The notes: generated by a model from the sequence alone, not told the origin. Counted from the first letter of the stretch, positions 7,088-17,288 are shown. The stretch is 64,000 nt of DNA from Paraburkholderia domus (GCF_905220705.1 NZ_CAJNAT010000001.1:434001-498000); one strand, 5' to 3'. Translations and numbers: made by a program.

Positions 7088-9784
7088 TTAGACGGTCATC
7101 GGGTTGGGTTTGGCGGGATCAAGGTTGTACTTCTTGAGCGCCTCGGCGACGACCTTGCGTTCGATCGTGCCTTCATCTGCCAGTGCATTCAACGCGGCAA
7201 CCGTGACCCAGTAGCGGTCCACTTCGAAGAAGTGACGCAGCTTTTCACGCGTGTCCGAACGGCCGTAGCCATCCGTACCCAGCACGATGAACTTCTGCGG
7301 CACGAACGCGCGGATCTGCTCGGTCAGCGCGCGCACGTAGTCGGTCGATGCGATGACCGGGCCTTGTGCGTCCTTCAACAGCTTCTCGACGTGCGAGACC
7401 TTTTTCTCTTCGGTCGGGTGCAGCAGGTTCCAGCGCTGAACTTCGTGACCTTCGCGAGCCAGTTCGGTGAAGCTCGGCACGCTCCACAGGTCGGCGGCGA
7501 CGCCCCAGTCGTTCTTCAGCAGGTCGGCAGCGGCGATCACTTCGTTGAAGATCGTGCCGGCGCCCATCAGCTGAACACGCGGCGCTTTCTTGTCGGCTTC
7601 AGCTTTGCGGAACGCGTACATACCCTTGATGATGTCGGCCGCCACCGAGTCGCCCTGCGGAATCGCCGGGTGCTCGTAGTTCTCGTTCATCACCGTGATG
7701 TAGTAATACACGTCTTCCTGATCCGCGACCATGCGGCGCAGACCGTCTTGCATGATGACGGCGAGTTCGTAACCGAACGTCGGGTCATAGCTGATGCAGT
7801 TCGGCACCGAAGCCGCCCACAGGAGCGAGTGGCCGTCTTCGTGTTGCAGACCTTCACCGTTCAGCGTCGTGCGGCCAGCCGTGCCGCCCAGCAGGAAGCC
7901 GCGCGAACGCATGTCGCCCGCCGCCCATGCCAGGTCGCCGATACGCTGGAAGCCGAACATCGAGTAGAAGATGTAGAACGGGATCATGATCTCGCCGTGC
8001 GTCGAGTACGACGTCGCGGCTGCGATCCAGTCACACATACCGCCGGCTTCGTTGATCCCTTCCTGCAGGATCTGACCGGTTTCCGATTCGCGGTAGAACA
8101 TCAGCTGATCGGAGTCTTCCGGAATGTACTTCTGGCCTTCCTGATTCCAGATACCGATCTGGCGGAACAGGCCTTCCATACCGAAGGTACGCGATTCGTC
8201 CGGCACGATCGGCACGATGCGCTTACCGAGCGCCTTGTCTTTCAGCAGGATGTTGAGGATCCGCACGAACGCCATCGTCGTGGAGATCTCGCGGCCTTCG
8301 CCCGTGCCCTTCAGCAACGGGTCGAATGCTGCCAGTTCCGGCACCGGCAGCGATTCCGCCTTCTGGCGGCGCGCCGGCAGATAACCGCCGAGGTCCTGAC
8401 GGCGGGCACGCATGTACTCGAGTTCCTTCGAGCCTTCTTCGAACTTGAGGTACGGCACGTGGACGAGGTCGTCGTCGGAGATCGGCAGGCGGAACTGATC
8501 GCGGAATTTCTTCAGCTGATCCACGTGCAGCTTCTTCTGCTGGTGCGTGATGTTCATCGCCTGGCCGGCTTCGCCCATGCCATAGCCCTTGATCGTCTTC
8601 GCGAGGATGACGGTCGGCTGGCCGTTGGCATTCGAGGCTTCGGTGAACGCTGCGTAGATCTTGTGCGGATCGTGGCCGCCGCGATTCAGGTTCCACACGT
8701 CCTCGTCGGACCAGTCGGCGACCAGCGCCTTCAGTTCCGGCGTGTTGAAGAAGTGCTCGCGAACGAACGCGCCCGACTCCGACTTGTACGTCTGATATTC
8801 GCCGTCGACGACTTCCATCATCCGGCGCATCAGCGCGCCCGACTTGTCGCGTTGGAACAACGCATCCCAGCGGCTGCCCCAGATGACCTTGATGACATTC
8901 CAGCCGGCGCCGCGGAATTCGCTTTCGAGTTCCTGGATGATCTTGCCGTTACCGCGCACCGGACCGTCGAGGCGCTGCAGGTTGCAGTTGATCACGAACA
9001 CGAGGTTGTCGAGACGCTCGCGGCCGGCCATGCCGATCGCGCCGAGCGATTCCGGTTCGTCGGTTTCACCGTCGCCGAGGAAAGCCCAGACCTTGCGGCC
9101 GTCGGTCTTCGCAATGCCGCGCGCCTGCATGTACTTCATGAAGCGCGCCTGATAGATCGCCATGATCGGGCCAAGGCCCATCGAGACGGTCGGGAATTGC
9201 CAGAAATCCGGCATCAGCCACGGGTGCGGATACGACGAAATGCCCTCGCCGCCCACTTCCTGACGGAAGTTGTCGAGCTGGTTTTCGCTCAGGCGGCCGA
9301 GCAGGAACGCGCGCGAGTACACACCCGGCGACGAATGACCCTGCACGAACACGAGGTCACCGCCATGTTCAGCCGACGGTGCGTGCCAGAAGTGGTTGTA
9401 GCCGACGTCGTACAGCGTGGCGGCGGAAGCGAACGAAGCAATGTGGCCGCCGACGTTCGTGTCCTTGCCCGCGCGCAGCACCATCGCGATGGCGTTCCAG
9501 CGCGTGTACGAGCGGATGCGGTGTTCGAGGTCCTGGTCGCCGGGAATCGGCGCCTGACGCGACACAGGAATCGTATTGATGTACGGAGTATTGGCAGAGA
9601 ACGGCAGATGTTCGCCGTGTACACGGGCGAATTCGATCTGCTTCTCGATCAGGTAGTGAGCGCGATCAGGGCCCACAGCAGAAATCACGCCATCCAGCGC
9701 TTCCAGCCATTCGCCGGTTTCCTGGGGATCGTCGTCTTTTTCGGCAGCGACATATTTCATGACTTCGTCGGGTACAGCGGACAT
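7088..9784 (-). CDS. aceE: Pyruvate dehydrogenase E1 component, homodimeric type
   Basis: 898 aa, normal for the single-chain E1p of gammaproteobacteria and betaproteobacteria. The thiamine diphosphate motif begins at FLGDGETDEPES (around residue 235) and ends at NCNLQRLDGP. It decarboxylates pyruvate and acetylates the E2 lipoyl arms. Starts at an ATG after AGGAG. First gene of the leftward set; a -10-like TACAAT on the minus strand lies 77 bases upstream of the start. Confidence 0.96.
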   Translation of the reverse strand: MSAVPDEVMKYVAAEKDDDPQETGEWLEALDGVISAVGPDRAHYLIEKQIEFARVHGEHLPFSANTPYINTIPVSRQAPIPGDQDLEHRIRSYTRWNAIAMVLRAGKDTNVGGHIASFASAATLYDVGYNHFWHAPSAEHGGDLVFVQGHSSPGVYSRAFLLGRLSENQLDNFRQEVGGEGISSYPHPWLMPDFWQFPTVSMGLGPIMAIYQARFMKYMQARGIAKTDGRKVWAFLGDGETDEPESLGAIGMAGRERLDNLVFVINCNLQRLDGPVRGNGKIIQELESEFRGAGWNVIKVIWGSRWDALFQRDKSGALMRRMMEVVDGEYQTYKSESGAFVREHFFNTPELKALVADWSDEDVWNLNRGGHDPHKIYAAFTEASNANGQPTVILAKTIKGYGMGEAGQAMNITHQQKKLHVDQLKKFRDQFRLPISDDDLVHVPYLKFEEGSKELEYMRARRQDLGGYLPARRQKAESLPVPELAAFDPLLKGTGEGREISTTMAFVRILNILLKDKALGKRIVPIVPDESRTFGMEGLFRQIGIWNQEGQKYIPEDSDQLMFYRESETGQILQEGINEAGGMCDWIAAATSYSTHGEIMIPFYIFYSMFGFQRIGDLAWAAGDMRSRGFLLGGTAGRTTLNGEGLQHEDGHSLLWAASVPNCISYDPTFGYELAVIMQDGLRRMVADQEDVYYYITVMNENYEHPAIPQGDSVAADIIKGMYAFRKAEADKKAPRVQLMGAGTIFNEVIAAADLLKNDWGVAADLWSVPSFTELAREGHEVQRWNLLHPTEEKKVSHVEKLLKDAQGPVIASTDYVRALTEQIRAFVPQKFIVLGTDGYGRSDTREKLRHFFEVDRYWVTVAALNALADEGTIERKVVAEALKKYNLDPAKPNPMTV

Positions 9785-9860
9785 GCTCGTCTCCTGGATA
9801 TAGAGGAACGCTCTTTGAACAGACGACGCGGACGAAGCACGACCGCGGCAGCTTCGCCCG

Positions 9861-9890
9861 ATTGTAAAAGGGGTCCCGACGTCCGCGCAA
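9861..9890 (-). promoter_or_regulatory. Possible aceE promoter
   Basis: On the minus strand, TACAAT (9861-9866) with TTGCGC (9885-9890) 18 bases upstream. The -35 matches only half the consensus. I see no PdhR-type operator. Confidence 0.35.
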
Positions 9891-10059
9891 CAAAATTTTC
9901 AAATTACGAGATCGAATCTCACAATGCGGAAAATTGCTGCGGCGCAACCTGATTTGACTGCCGATCGACGGATACGTCGGCTAGTTTGCGCCGAATAACG
10001 GTTCTTTCAGCGCTTTTTTGCGCCATTTGCTAGTCACACGCTGCGCTACAATGCCACGC

Positions 10060-12576
10060 ATGTTGACCGAACGGCTTTTCGCACGCTCGGCGCGCACCGC
10101 CGGTTCGCCGGCGGATTCGACGCCGTCCTCCCGCTGGCACCACGGACCGTGGTGGTCGAACTCCTATTTGCTCACGCCGCTGCTGTCGATCCTGGTTTTC
10201 CTGGTCGTCATGAGCCTGATTCTGTGGAGTCTGAACCGGCGCGAACAGCAACAGCAGGAAGACACGCTCTACCGCAACGTCGCGTGGGCGCAGCAGCAAA
10301 TCCGCCTGTCCATGACGGGCGCGCAGGAACAGATTCAGGCCCTCGGCCGCGACCTCGTCGCCGGCCACGCCGATCCGCATTCATTCCAGGTGTCCACCAC
10401 GGACATCATGCAGGGGCATCCCGAGATCCTCTACATGAACTGGTACACCAGCCAGCAGCAGCCGCGCTGGCCCAATACCGCACTCCCCGTGTTCGGCCAG
10501 CGCCTCGCCAAGCCGAACGACGCGCAGATGGACGAAGCGGTCAAAGCCGCCTTCGCCGAGGCGCGCAATACACGTCGCCAGGTGTACTCGCCGCTAATCT
10601 ACGACGACGTCGGCAACGGCTACATCACCCTGCAAACACCGGTCTATCGCGACCGCGACTTCCTCGGCACGATTGCCGCCGTGTTCTCGGTAGAAGGGAT
10701 CCTGAAGCACGACATTCCGCCCGAGTTGTCGGCCAAATACAAAATCTCGATCATCGACGTGAACAACCGCGAGTTGACCACCACGTCGACCCGGCCGCGG
10801 CTGCCGCGCGACATGTTCTACGATCTGCCGCTCGACCCACCGGGCCAGGGCATCTCGGTACGCGTCTACGCGTTCCCGCAGATGACCAACTTCACCAACA
10901 ACACGCTGGTCTGGCTGGTAGCCGGCCTGTCGTGCTTCGTGTTGTGGAGCCTGTGGAGCCTGTGGAAACACACGCGGCAACGCTTCGAGGCGCAGCAGGC
11001 GCTCTATGCCGAAGCGTTCTTCCGTCGCGCGATGGAAAATTCGGTGCTGATCGGTATGCGCGTGCTCGACATGCATGGGCGTATCACGCACGTGAACCCG
11101 GCGTTCTGCCGCATGACCGGCTGGGACGAGAGCGATCTGGTCGGCAAGAACGCGCCGTTCGCTTACTGGCCGCGCGACGCCTACCCTGAGATGCAACGCC
11201 AGCTCGACATGACGCTGCGCGGCAAGGCGCCCTCTTCAGGTTTCGAATTGCGGGTGCGCCGCAAAGACGGTTCGCTGTTCCATGCGCGACTCTACGTGTC
11301 ACCCCTGATCGACAGCTCGGGGCGCCAGACCGGCTGGATGTCGTCGATGACCGACATCACCGAGCCCAAGCGCGCGCGCGAAGAACTCGCCGCCGCGCAC
11401 GAGCGCTTCACGACCGTGCTCGAAAGTCTCGACGCCGCCGTCTCCGTGCTGGCCGCCGACGAAGCCGAACTGCTGTTCGCCAACCGCTACTACCGGCACC
11501 TCTTCGGCATTCGCCCGGACGGCCATCTGGAATTAGCGGGCGGCGGGTTCGATAGCGCACAGGCATCGTCCGATTCGATCGATATGGTGGATGCTTACGC
11601 GGGCCTGCCCGCCGCCGCGTTGACCGAAAGCACGGCCGACGCACAGGAAGTCTATGTGCAGAGCATCCAGAAATGGTTCGAAGTGCGCCGCCAGTACATC
11701 CAGTGGGTGGACGGCCACCTCGCGCAAATGCAGATCGCGACCGACATCACCACCCGCAAGCAGGCGCAAGAACTTTCGCGTCAGCAGGACGAGAAGCTGC
11801 AGTTCACCAGCCGCCTGATGACGATGGGCGAAATGGCCTCGTCGCTCGCGCACGAGCTGAACCAGCCGCTCGCCGCGATCAATAACTATTGCTCGGGAAC
11901 CGTAGCACTGGTTAAATCCGGTCGGACGACGCCTGACAATCTTTTGCCCGTGCTCGAGAAAACCGCCCAACAGGCAGTGCGGGCCGGCATGATCATCAAG
12001 CGCATTCGCGAATTCGTGAAACGCAGTGAGCCGAAACGCCAGGCCACGCGAGTGGCCGATATCGTCGCGGACGCGGTGGGTCTCGCCGAACTCGAAGCGC
12101 GCAAGCGCAAGATCCGTATCGTGACCGATCTGCGTTCGCGCCTGCCGGTGATCTATGTCGATCCGGTTCTGATCGAGCAAGTGCTGGTGAACCTGATCAA
12201 GAATGGCGTCGAAGCGATGCACGATGCGCGCCCGAATGCAGTCGACCCGGTGATTCGCGTCGTCGTGCGTCTGGAAGGCGGGTTTGTCTGCATCAGCGTC
12301 GTCGACCAGGGACCGGGCGTCGACGAAGCGACAGCCGAGCGTCTGTTTGAACCGTTTTACAGCACCAAGTCCGATGGTATGGGCATGGGGCTGAACATTT
12401 GCCGTTCGATTATCGAATCGCACCGCGGCCGTCTGTGGGTGGTCAACAACGTCGAATCCGACGGTCACATCACAGGCGCCACGTTCCATTGCAGTCTGCC
12501 TATTGGAGAGCCTGACGGCCCGAGCAACGGCGGGTCAGAGGCGCCGACACCACAAACCGTTACGGGAGAGCTATGA
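10060..12576 (+). CDS. PAS-domain sensor histidine kinase (FixL-like)
   Basis: About 838 aa. One membrane segment around 35-55, a periplasmic sensing region of about 210 residues, a second membrane segment (LVWLVAGLSCFVLWSL), two PAS domains (first at FRRAMENSVLIGMRVLDMHG), then HisKA with H598 in SSLAHELNQPL and an ATPase domain with NLIKNGVEAM, DQGPGV and GMGMGLNIC. The start is uncertain: ATG at 10051 lies inside a TACAAT -10 box, so the ATG at 10060, 7 bases beyond that box, is preferred. The stop overlaps the next start by four bases (ATGA), so the pair is translationally coupled. Signal unknown; no haem-binding PAS signature was recognised. Confidence 0.88.
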   Translation: MLTERLFARSARTAGSPADSTPSSRWHHGPWWSNSYLLTPLLSILVFLVVMSLILWSLNRREQQQQEDTLYRNVAWAQQQIRLSMTGAQEQIQALGRDLVAGHADPHSFQVSTTDIMQGHPEILYMNWYTSQQQPRWPNTALPVFGQRLAKPNDAQMDEAVKAAFAEARNTRRQVYSPLIYDDVGNGYITLQTPVYRDRDFLGTIAAVFSVEGILKHDIPPELSAKYKISIIDVNNRELTTTSTRPRLPRDMFYDLPLDPPGQGISVRVYAFPQMTNFTNNTLVWLVAGLSCFVLWSLWSLWKHTRQRFEAQQALYAEAFFRRAMENSVLIGMRVLDMHGRITHVNPAFCRMTGWDESDLVGKNAPFAYWPRDAYPEMQRQLDMTLRGKAPSSGFELRVRRKDGSLFHARLYVSPLIDSSGRQTGWMSSMTDITEPKRAREELAAAHERFTTVLESLDAAVSVLAADEAELLFANRYYRHLFGIRPDGHLELAGGGFDSAQASSDSIDMVDAYAGLPAAALTESTADAQEVYVQSIQKWFEVRRQYIQWVDGHLAQMQIATDITTRKQAQELSRQQDEKLQFTSRLMTMGEMASSLAHELNQPLAAINNYCSGTVALVKSGRTTPDNLLPVLEKTAQQAVRAGMIIKRIREFVKRSEPKRQATRVADIVADAVGLAELEARKRKIRIVTDLRSRLPVIYVDPVLIEQVLVNLIKNGVEAMHDARPNAVDPVIRVVVRLEGGFVCISVVDQGPGVDEATAERLFEPFYSTKSDGMGMGLNICRSIIESHRGRLWVVNNVESDGHITGATFHCSLPIGEPDGPSNGGSEAPTPQTVTGEL

Positions 12577-13217
12577 ACAGCCCAGTCACCACACAGGAAA
12601 CTGTCTTTGTCGTCGACGACGACGAGGCCGTGCGAGATTCGCTGCGCTGGCTGCTGGAGGCGAACGGCTACCGCGTGCAATGCTTCTCCAGCGCCGAGCA
12701 GTTCATCGACGCATGGCAGCCGCATACGCATCCGGGCCAGATCGCGTGTCTGATTCTCGATGTGCGGATGTCCGGCATGAGCGGGCTCGAGTTGCAGGAA
12801 CGCCTGATCGCCGACAACGCGTCGCTGCCGATCATCTTCGTGACGGGCCACGGCGACGTGCCGATGGCCGTGTCGACGATGAAAAAAGGCGCCATGGACT
12901 TCATCGAAAAACCGTTCGACGAAGCCGAACTGCGCAAGCTGGTCGAGCGCATGCTCGACAAGGCGCGCAGCGAAAGCACCAGCGTGCAGCAGCAACGCGC
13001 CGCCGCCGAACGTCTGGGCAAGCTGACCGCGCGTGAGCACCAGGTGCTCGAGCGCATCATTGCCGGCCGCCTGAACAAGCAGATCGCCGACGACCTCGGC
13101 ATCAGCATCAAGACGGTCGAAGCGCACCGCGCGAACATCATGGAAAAGCTCAACGTCAACACCGTCGCCGATCTGCTGCGACTGGCGCTGTCGAACAAGC
13201 CGCAACCCGCGCAATAA
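12573..13217 (+). CDS. FixJ/NarL-type response regulator
   Basis: 214 aa. The receiver domain has acidic residues D15-D17, phospho-acceptor D63 (LILDVRMSG) and K113 (IEKPFD). A LuxR-type helix-turn-helix follows at about 148-205 (LTAREHQVLERIIAGRLNKQ, then ISIKTVEAHRANIMEKL). It overlaps the kinase gene by four bases and is its obvious partner. Target genes are unknown; the neighbouring DUF3300/DUF2950 pair has its own promoter and need not be regulated by it. Confidence 0.92.
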   Translation: MNSPVTTQETVFVVDDDEAVRDSLRWLLEANGYRVQCFSSAEQFIDAWQPHTHPGQIACLILDVRMSGMSGLELQERLIADNASLPIIFVTGHGDVPMAVSTMKKGAMDFIEKPFDEAELRKLVERMLDKARSESTSVQQQRAAAERLGKLTAREHQVLERIIAGRLNKQIADDLGISIKTVEAHRANIMEKLNVNTVADLLRLALSNKPQPAQ

Positions 13218-13725
13218 CAGTGAACATAGCGACCGCGGCACGCTCCGCTGGTCGCGACTGAGTCTCAACGGCCGGACTGTCGAAAAGTCCGGCCCGCTTC
13301 ACCTTCCCTCCCCCTCCCCCCGCTTCGCGACAACGACGGGCGGCATGATTCGACGCGTCCGCGTCCGTCAATCAATACGCATTAATCGGCATGTGCTTAC
13401 GTCGCGTGGCAATAACTTCTTTCCTCCGACAAGATTGACAAGCTTCACTACGCCCCTTAATTTACACAGAACTCCTCAGCAGGAACTGTTAATGCCCGAT
13501 GAACGCAGAACAAGTGTGCTGTCGTTGTCGTATAGAGCGTCGCCATGCGATGCGAAACAGTTATCGCGGTTCGGCCACGTAGCTGAGGTATCCGATTTAT
13601 CAAACGGCTCAAGCGAAACCACGCCGGCCTTTATTCGCTTCCTTCTCCATTCCATCGCGCCGAAGCGACGCAGCATGCGCTGCTCATTGACTTCGTGCGT
13701 CTAACGCAGCCGGGAGGATTTCAAC
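13218..13725. other. Intergenic region upstream of the DUF3300 gene
   Basis: About 500 bases. It holds the hairpin just described, a pyrimidine-rich tract, and a promoter-like pair TTGACA (13435-13440) and TTAATT (13457-13462), 16 bases apart. That would give a leader of about 260 bases. Inside the leader is a 70-codon frame starting at 13492 after AGGAA, too unlike a normal protein to call as a gene. Confidence 0.5.
13271..13293 (+). terminator. Hairpin after the two-component pair
   Basis: GCCGGACT stem with its exact complement and a 7-base loop. There is no T-run, so intrinsic termination is uncertain. Confidence 0.4.
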
Positions 13726-15048
13726 GTGAAACGATCCGGAACACACCGTTCGCGTGTGTTGCTTGTTTGCGCCGCACTTGCGGGCGCACCACTCTTCGTC
13801 GGTCTAGCCATGCCGAGCGCGGTTTATGCGCAAAGCGCCGCGAAGATGTCGAACCAGCAACTCGATTCGCTGACCGCGCCCATCGCGCTCTATCCCGACG
13901 CACTGCTCGCGCAGGTGCTGATGGCCGCCACCTTCCCGCAGGACGTGGAGGCCGCAGCCCAATGGTCAAAAGCGAACTCGAAGCTGCAAGGCGACGACGC
14001 CGTCAAAGCAGTCGCGTCCGAGCCATGGGACCCGAGCGTGCAGTCACTCGTCGCCTTCCCGCAGGTCCTCGCAACGATGGCGTCGAAACCCGACTGGGTC
14101 TCGCAACTCGGCACCGCTTTTCTCGGCCAGCCAAACGACGTGATGGACTCCGTGCAACGCTTGCGCAAACAGGCGCAAGCGGCGGGCAATCTGAAGACGA
14201 GCTCGCAACAAAAGGTCGTGGTCGAGCAAAGCACGATTCAGATCGTGCCGGCCAATCCGCAAGTGGTGTACGTGCCAACGTATAACCCGACCGTCGTCTA
14301 TGGTACATGGCCCTATCCCGCCTACCCGCCTGTCTATGTGCCACCGCCGCCCGGTTATGCAATCGCGTCCGGTTTCGCTGCCGGCCTTGCGTTCGGTGCA
14401 GGCATCGCCGTTGCCAATTCGTTGTGGGGTGGCTTCAACTGGAACACGCATGACGTCAATATCAACGTGAACCGGTACAACAACATCAATGTGAACAACC
14501 GGCTCAACGTGAACAGCAGCACGACGAACTGGAACCGCAACGCCAACGTCAATCGCAACGTCAACAACGCGAATGTCAACCGCAACGTCAACAACAACCT
14601 CGGCAGTGCGCAGCGCGATGCCTATCGCGGCCGTGACGACGCGGCCCGTGCCCAGGCGCAGCAGACATTGCAGAACCGTACCGGCCAGAACATGAGCGGT
14701 AGCGCGAGCCAGCGCGTGCAAGGGATTCACCAGGGCGGCACGCAGAACGCCAATCTGCAGAACCGCGCGCAGAACGCTAATCGCGACAACGCGCTGCGCG
14801 GCGCCGGCGACGGCAACACCGCGCGGCAGGATACGCAGCGCGGCCAGGCGAGCCGCAACGCGGCCACGAACCGTTCGGGCAACGGCGGCCTAGGCGCCAA
14901 CGGAGGCGGCCAGCAACGCACGGCCGGTGGTCTCGGTGCAAACGGCGGCGGCGTCCAGCGCGGAGGTGGCGGCGGTGGGGGCGGCGGTGGGGGCGGCAGA
15001 CTGGGTGGTGGCGGCGGCGGTGAGCGCCACCCCGGCCGCAACCGTTGA
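13726..15048 (+). CDS. DUF3300 family exported protein
   Basis: 440 aa from a GTG start preceded by GGAGG. A signal peptide is visible (basic start, hydrophobic 10-30, cleavage near VYAQS). The conserved part (about 35-200) contains LTAPIALYPDALLAQVLMAA and VVYVPTYNPTVVYG, typical of DUF3300. After a hydrophobic glycine-rich segment comes an Asn/Val/Arg-rich low-complexity region (about 240-295) and a glycine-rich tail. Function not established for the family. It is followed by a DUF2950 gene with which DUF3300 genes are often paired, so an envelope role together is likely. Confidence 0.88.
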   Translation: MKRSGTHRSRVLLVCAALAGAPLFVGLAMPSAVYAQSAAKMSNQQLDSLTAPIALYPDALLAQVLMAATFPQDVEAAAQWSKANSKLQGDDAVKAVASEPWDPSVQSLVAFPQVLATMASKPDWVSQLGTAFLGQPNDVMDSVQRLRKQAQAAGNLKTSSQQKVVVEQSTIQIVPANPQVVYVPTYNPTVVYGTWPYPAYPPVYVPPPPGYAIASGFAAGLAFGAGIAVANSLWGGFNWNTHDVNINVNRYNNINVNNRLNVNSSTTNWNRNANVNRNVNNANVNRNVNNNLGSAQRDAYRGRDDAARAQAQQTLQNRTGQNMSGSASQRVQGIHQGGTQNANLQNRAQNANRDNALRGAGDGNTARQDTQRGQASRNAATNRSGNGGLGANGGGQQRTAGGLGANGGGVQRGGGGGGGGGGGGRLGGGGGGERHPGRNR

Positions 15049-15068
15049 ACGATCAAGAGGAGTCTCTG

Positions 15069-16010
15069 ATGATTCGCTTATTTCCACGCGGTGCCTTGCG
15101 CGCCCGCGCTCTGACACTCGCCGTCGCCTTCGGCACGTCCGGCACCCTGCTGGTGGCGCCGGTACTGCTGCTTGGCACGACCGCCGCTCACGCGCAGGCG
15201 GTCTATCCCAGCGCGGACGACGCGGCCAATGCGTTCGTCGACGCCTTGGCCCGCAACGACGAAAGTGCGCTCAAACACGTGCTCGGCAACGATTTCCGTC
15301 GCTTCATTCCTTCCGAAGGAATCGGCGAGGACGACGTCTATCAGTTCCTCGGCGCATGGTCGAAAGGGCATCAGATCGTCGAAGATCCAGTGAAGACCAA
15401 GGGTCGCGCAACCGCGCATCTGGCGGTCGGCGACAGTGGCTGGACCTTGCCGATTCCGCTCGTGCAGGCGGGCAAGGGTTGGCGTTTCGATCCGCCGGCC
15501 GCGCAGGACGAAATGCTGACGCGGCGCATCGGCCGCAACGAACACGCGGCGATCCTGACCTCGCTCGCCTACCTCGACTCGCAAAACGACTATCACAATC
15601 TGACGCAGCACTATGCGCAGCGCTTCGTCAGTACGCAGGGCCAGCATGACGGCCTGTATTGGCCGACGGCGCCAGGCGAAGCGGAAAGCCCGCTCGGACC
15701 GCTCGCCGCCACCATGCCTAACGGCACCCTGCCGACTGAGGCCTACCACGGCTACCACTACCGGATCCTGACGGCGCAAGGTCCGCATGCGAAGGGCGGT
15801 GCGCAGAACTACGTCGAAAACGGCGTGCTGACCAAAGGGTTCGGTCTGGTCGCCTCGCCGGCCGAGTACGGCAAGACCGGCGTGATGAGCTTTATCGTCA
15901 ATCAGGAAGGTCAGGTCTATCAGAAGAACCTGGGGCCGCAGACCGCGCGTGCCGCGGCCGCGATTAAATCGTTCGACCCGGACGATAGCTGGCAGCCCGT
16001 GCAGCAGTAG
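15069..16010 (+). CDS. DUF2950 family exported protein
   Basis: 313 aa. Signal peptide ending near AAHAQA, then the DUF2950 body: YPSADDAANAFVDALARND, LAYLDSQNDYHNL, and a C-terminal part with YHGYHYRILTAQG and TGVMSFIVNQEGQVYQKNLG. The ATG after AGAGGAG is chosen over a TTG eight codons earlier that overlaps the DUF3300 stop. The gene follows DUF3300 by 20 bases and is surely co-transcribed. Function unknown; periplasmic by its signal peptide. Confidence 0.88.
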   Translation: MIRLFPRGALRARALTLAVAFGTSGTLLVAPVLLLGTTAAHAQAVYPSADDAANAFVDALARNDESALKHVLGNDFRRFIPSEGIGEDDVYQFLGAWSKGHQIVEDPVKTKGRATAHLAVGDSGWTLPIPLVQAGKGWRFDPPAAQDEMLTRRIGRNEHAAILTSLAYLDSQNDYHNLTQHYAQRFVSTQGQHDGLYWPTAPGEAESPLGPLAATMPNGTLPTEAYHGYHYRILTAQGPHAKGGAQNYVENGVLTKGFGLVASPAEYGKTGVMSFIVNQEGQVYQKNLGPQTARAAAAIKSFDPDDSWQPVQQ

Positions 16011-16386
16011 AAGAGCAAGGCGCTCGACGGCCGCGGCGGCGCGCAAGCCCGTCTGCGGCCGATCTACTTTCAGATCTACGCCGGTGTCCGGTGCCGACAT
16101 CCATCTTGACGTCCCCGCTGGCACCCACGCCTGACACCTGCGGCCAGCGCGGGTATGGACCGCCGGAGGCATCGCGAATCCGCCGCACTCCCGCACGCCA
16201 GGAATCCGTACATGGCACGCCATGGCGGGCCGGTATAATGTCGCACTTTGCAGCGCTGCTTATTCCTGATTTGCGCCGCGCGCTTTTCATGTGCCGACCC
16301 GTTTCAGATGAAAAGCGCCATCGCACGTGCCGCACACGCGCGCCTGCGCCCTGCTCCGCTTTCCAAACCGCCCATCTCGACCGACC
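16011..16386. other. Intergenic region with folD promoter candidate
   Basis: About 375 bases without a gene. An extended -10 (GGTATAATG, 16232-16240) lies about 150 bases before folD; no good -35 is visible. A small inverted AGATCTACTTTCAGATCT-like element sits just after the DUF2950 stop. Confidence 0.45.
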
Positions 16387-17247
16387 ATGACTGCCAAACT
16401 GATCGACGGCCTTGCCCTTTCCAAGACCCTGCGCGCCGACGTCGCCGCACGCGCCGCCGCGCTTACCGCCCGCGGGCATCAGCCGGGCCTCGCTGTCGTG
16501 CTGGTCGGCGACAATCCGGCCAGCGAAGTCTATGTGCGCAACAAGGTCAAGGCGTGCAATGACAACGGCCTCGGTTCGTCGTTCGACCGCTATCCGGCCG
16601 ATCTGCCGGAAGCCGATCTGCTGGCTCGCATCGACGAACTGAACCGCGACCCGCGCATCCACGGCATTCTGGTACAACTGCCGCTGCCGCCGCATATCGA
16701 CAGCCACAAGGTGATCGAGGCGATTGCCCCGGAAAAGGATGTCGACGGTTTTCACGTTGCGAACGCCGGCGCGCTGATGACCGGCCGGCCGTTGTTCCGT
16801 CCGTGCACGCCGTACGGCGTGATGAAGATGCTGGCGGCCTATGAAATTCCGCTGCAAGGCGCGAACGCGGTGGTGATCGGCCGCTCGAATATCGTTGGCA
16901 AGCCAATGGCGCTCCTGCTGCTCGAAGCCGGCGCGACCGTCACGATCTGCCACAGCAAGACGCGCGATCTGGCCGCGCATACACGCAACGCCGACGTGGT
17001 GGTCGCCGCCACCGGCCTGCGAAACATTCTCACGGCTGACATGGTGAAGCCGGGCGCGGCCGTGATCGACGTCGGCATGAATCGCGACGAAGCCGGCAAG
17101 CTGTGCGGCGACGTCGATTTCGCCGGTGTCAAGGAAGTGGCCGGTTACATCACGCCGGTGCCGGGTGGCGTCGGTCCGATGACCATCACGATGCTGCTCG
17201 TCAACACGATCGAAGCCGCCGAACGCGAAGCAGCGGCAGCGGCGTAA
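16387..17247 (+). CDS. folD: Methylenetetrahydrofolate dehydrogenase / cyclohydrolase
   Basis: 286 aa, the usual length. Interconverts 5,10-methylene-, methenyl- and 10-formyl-tetrahydrofolate with NADP. Signatures: catalytic Y49 and K53 in [16 protein letters not shown], and the nucleotide-binding [15 protein letters not shown]. The ATG is chosen because the protein begins there in the family; an upstream in-frame start would add 20 non-conserved residues. Monocistronic, followed by a perfect 13-bp hairpin. Confidence 0.96.
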   Translation: MTAKLIDGLALSKTLRADVAARAAALTARGHQPGLAVVLVGDNPASEVYVRNKVKACNDNGLGSSFDRYPADLPEADLLARIDELNRDPRIHGILVQLPLPPHIDSHKVIEAIAPEKDVDGFHVANAGALMTGRPLFRPCTPYGVMKMLAAYEIPLQGANAVVIGRSNIVGKPMALLLLEAGATVTICHSKTRDLAAHTRNADVVVAATGLRNILTADMVKPGAAVIDVGMNRDEAGKLCGDVDFAGVKEVAGYITPVPGGVGPMTITMLLVNTIEAAEREAAAAA

Positions 17248-17257
17248 CGCTGCGAGC

Positions 17258-17288
17258 ACATGCCGGCGAAGCGGATTCGCCGGCATGT
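17258..17288. terminator. Hairpin between folD and the acyltransferase gene
   Basis: Perfect 13-bp inverted repeat (ACATGCCGGCGAA and complement) with a 5-base loop between two converging genes. There is no T-run, so it may act only in part. Confidence 0.45.

Noticed and set aside
7001..9952. 983-codon frame antisense to aceE
   Set aside because: Arg/His/Val-rich translation typical of the opposite strand of a high-GC gene; aceE itself matches its family over the whole length.
14960..15030. G-rich run in the DUF3300 gene as a regulatory G-quadruplex
   Set aside because: It is simply the codons of a polyglycine tail; no evidence for a separate role.
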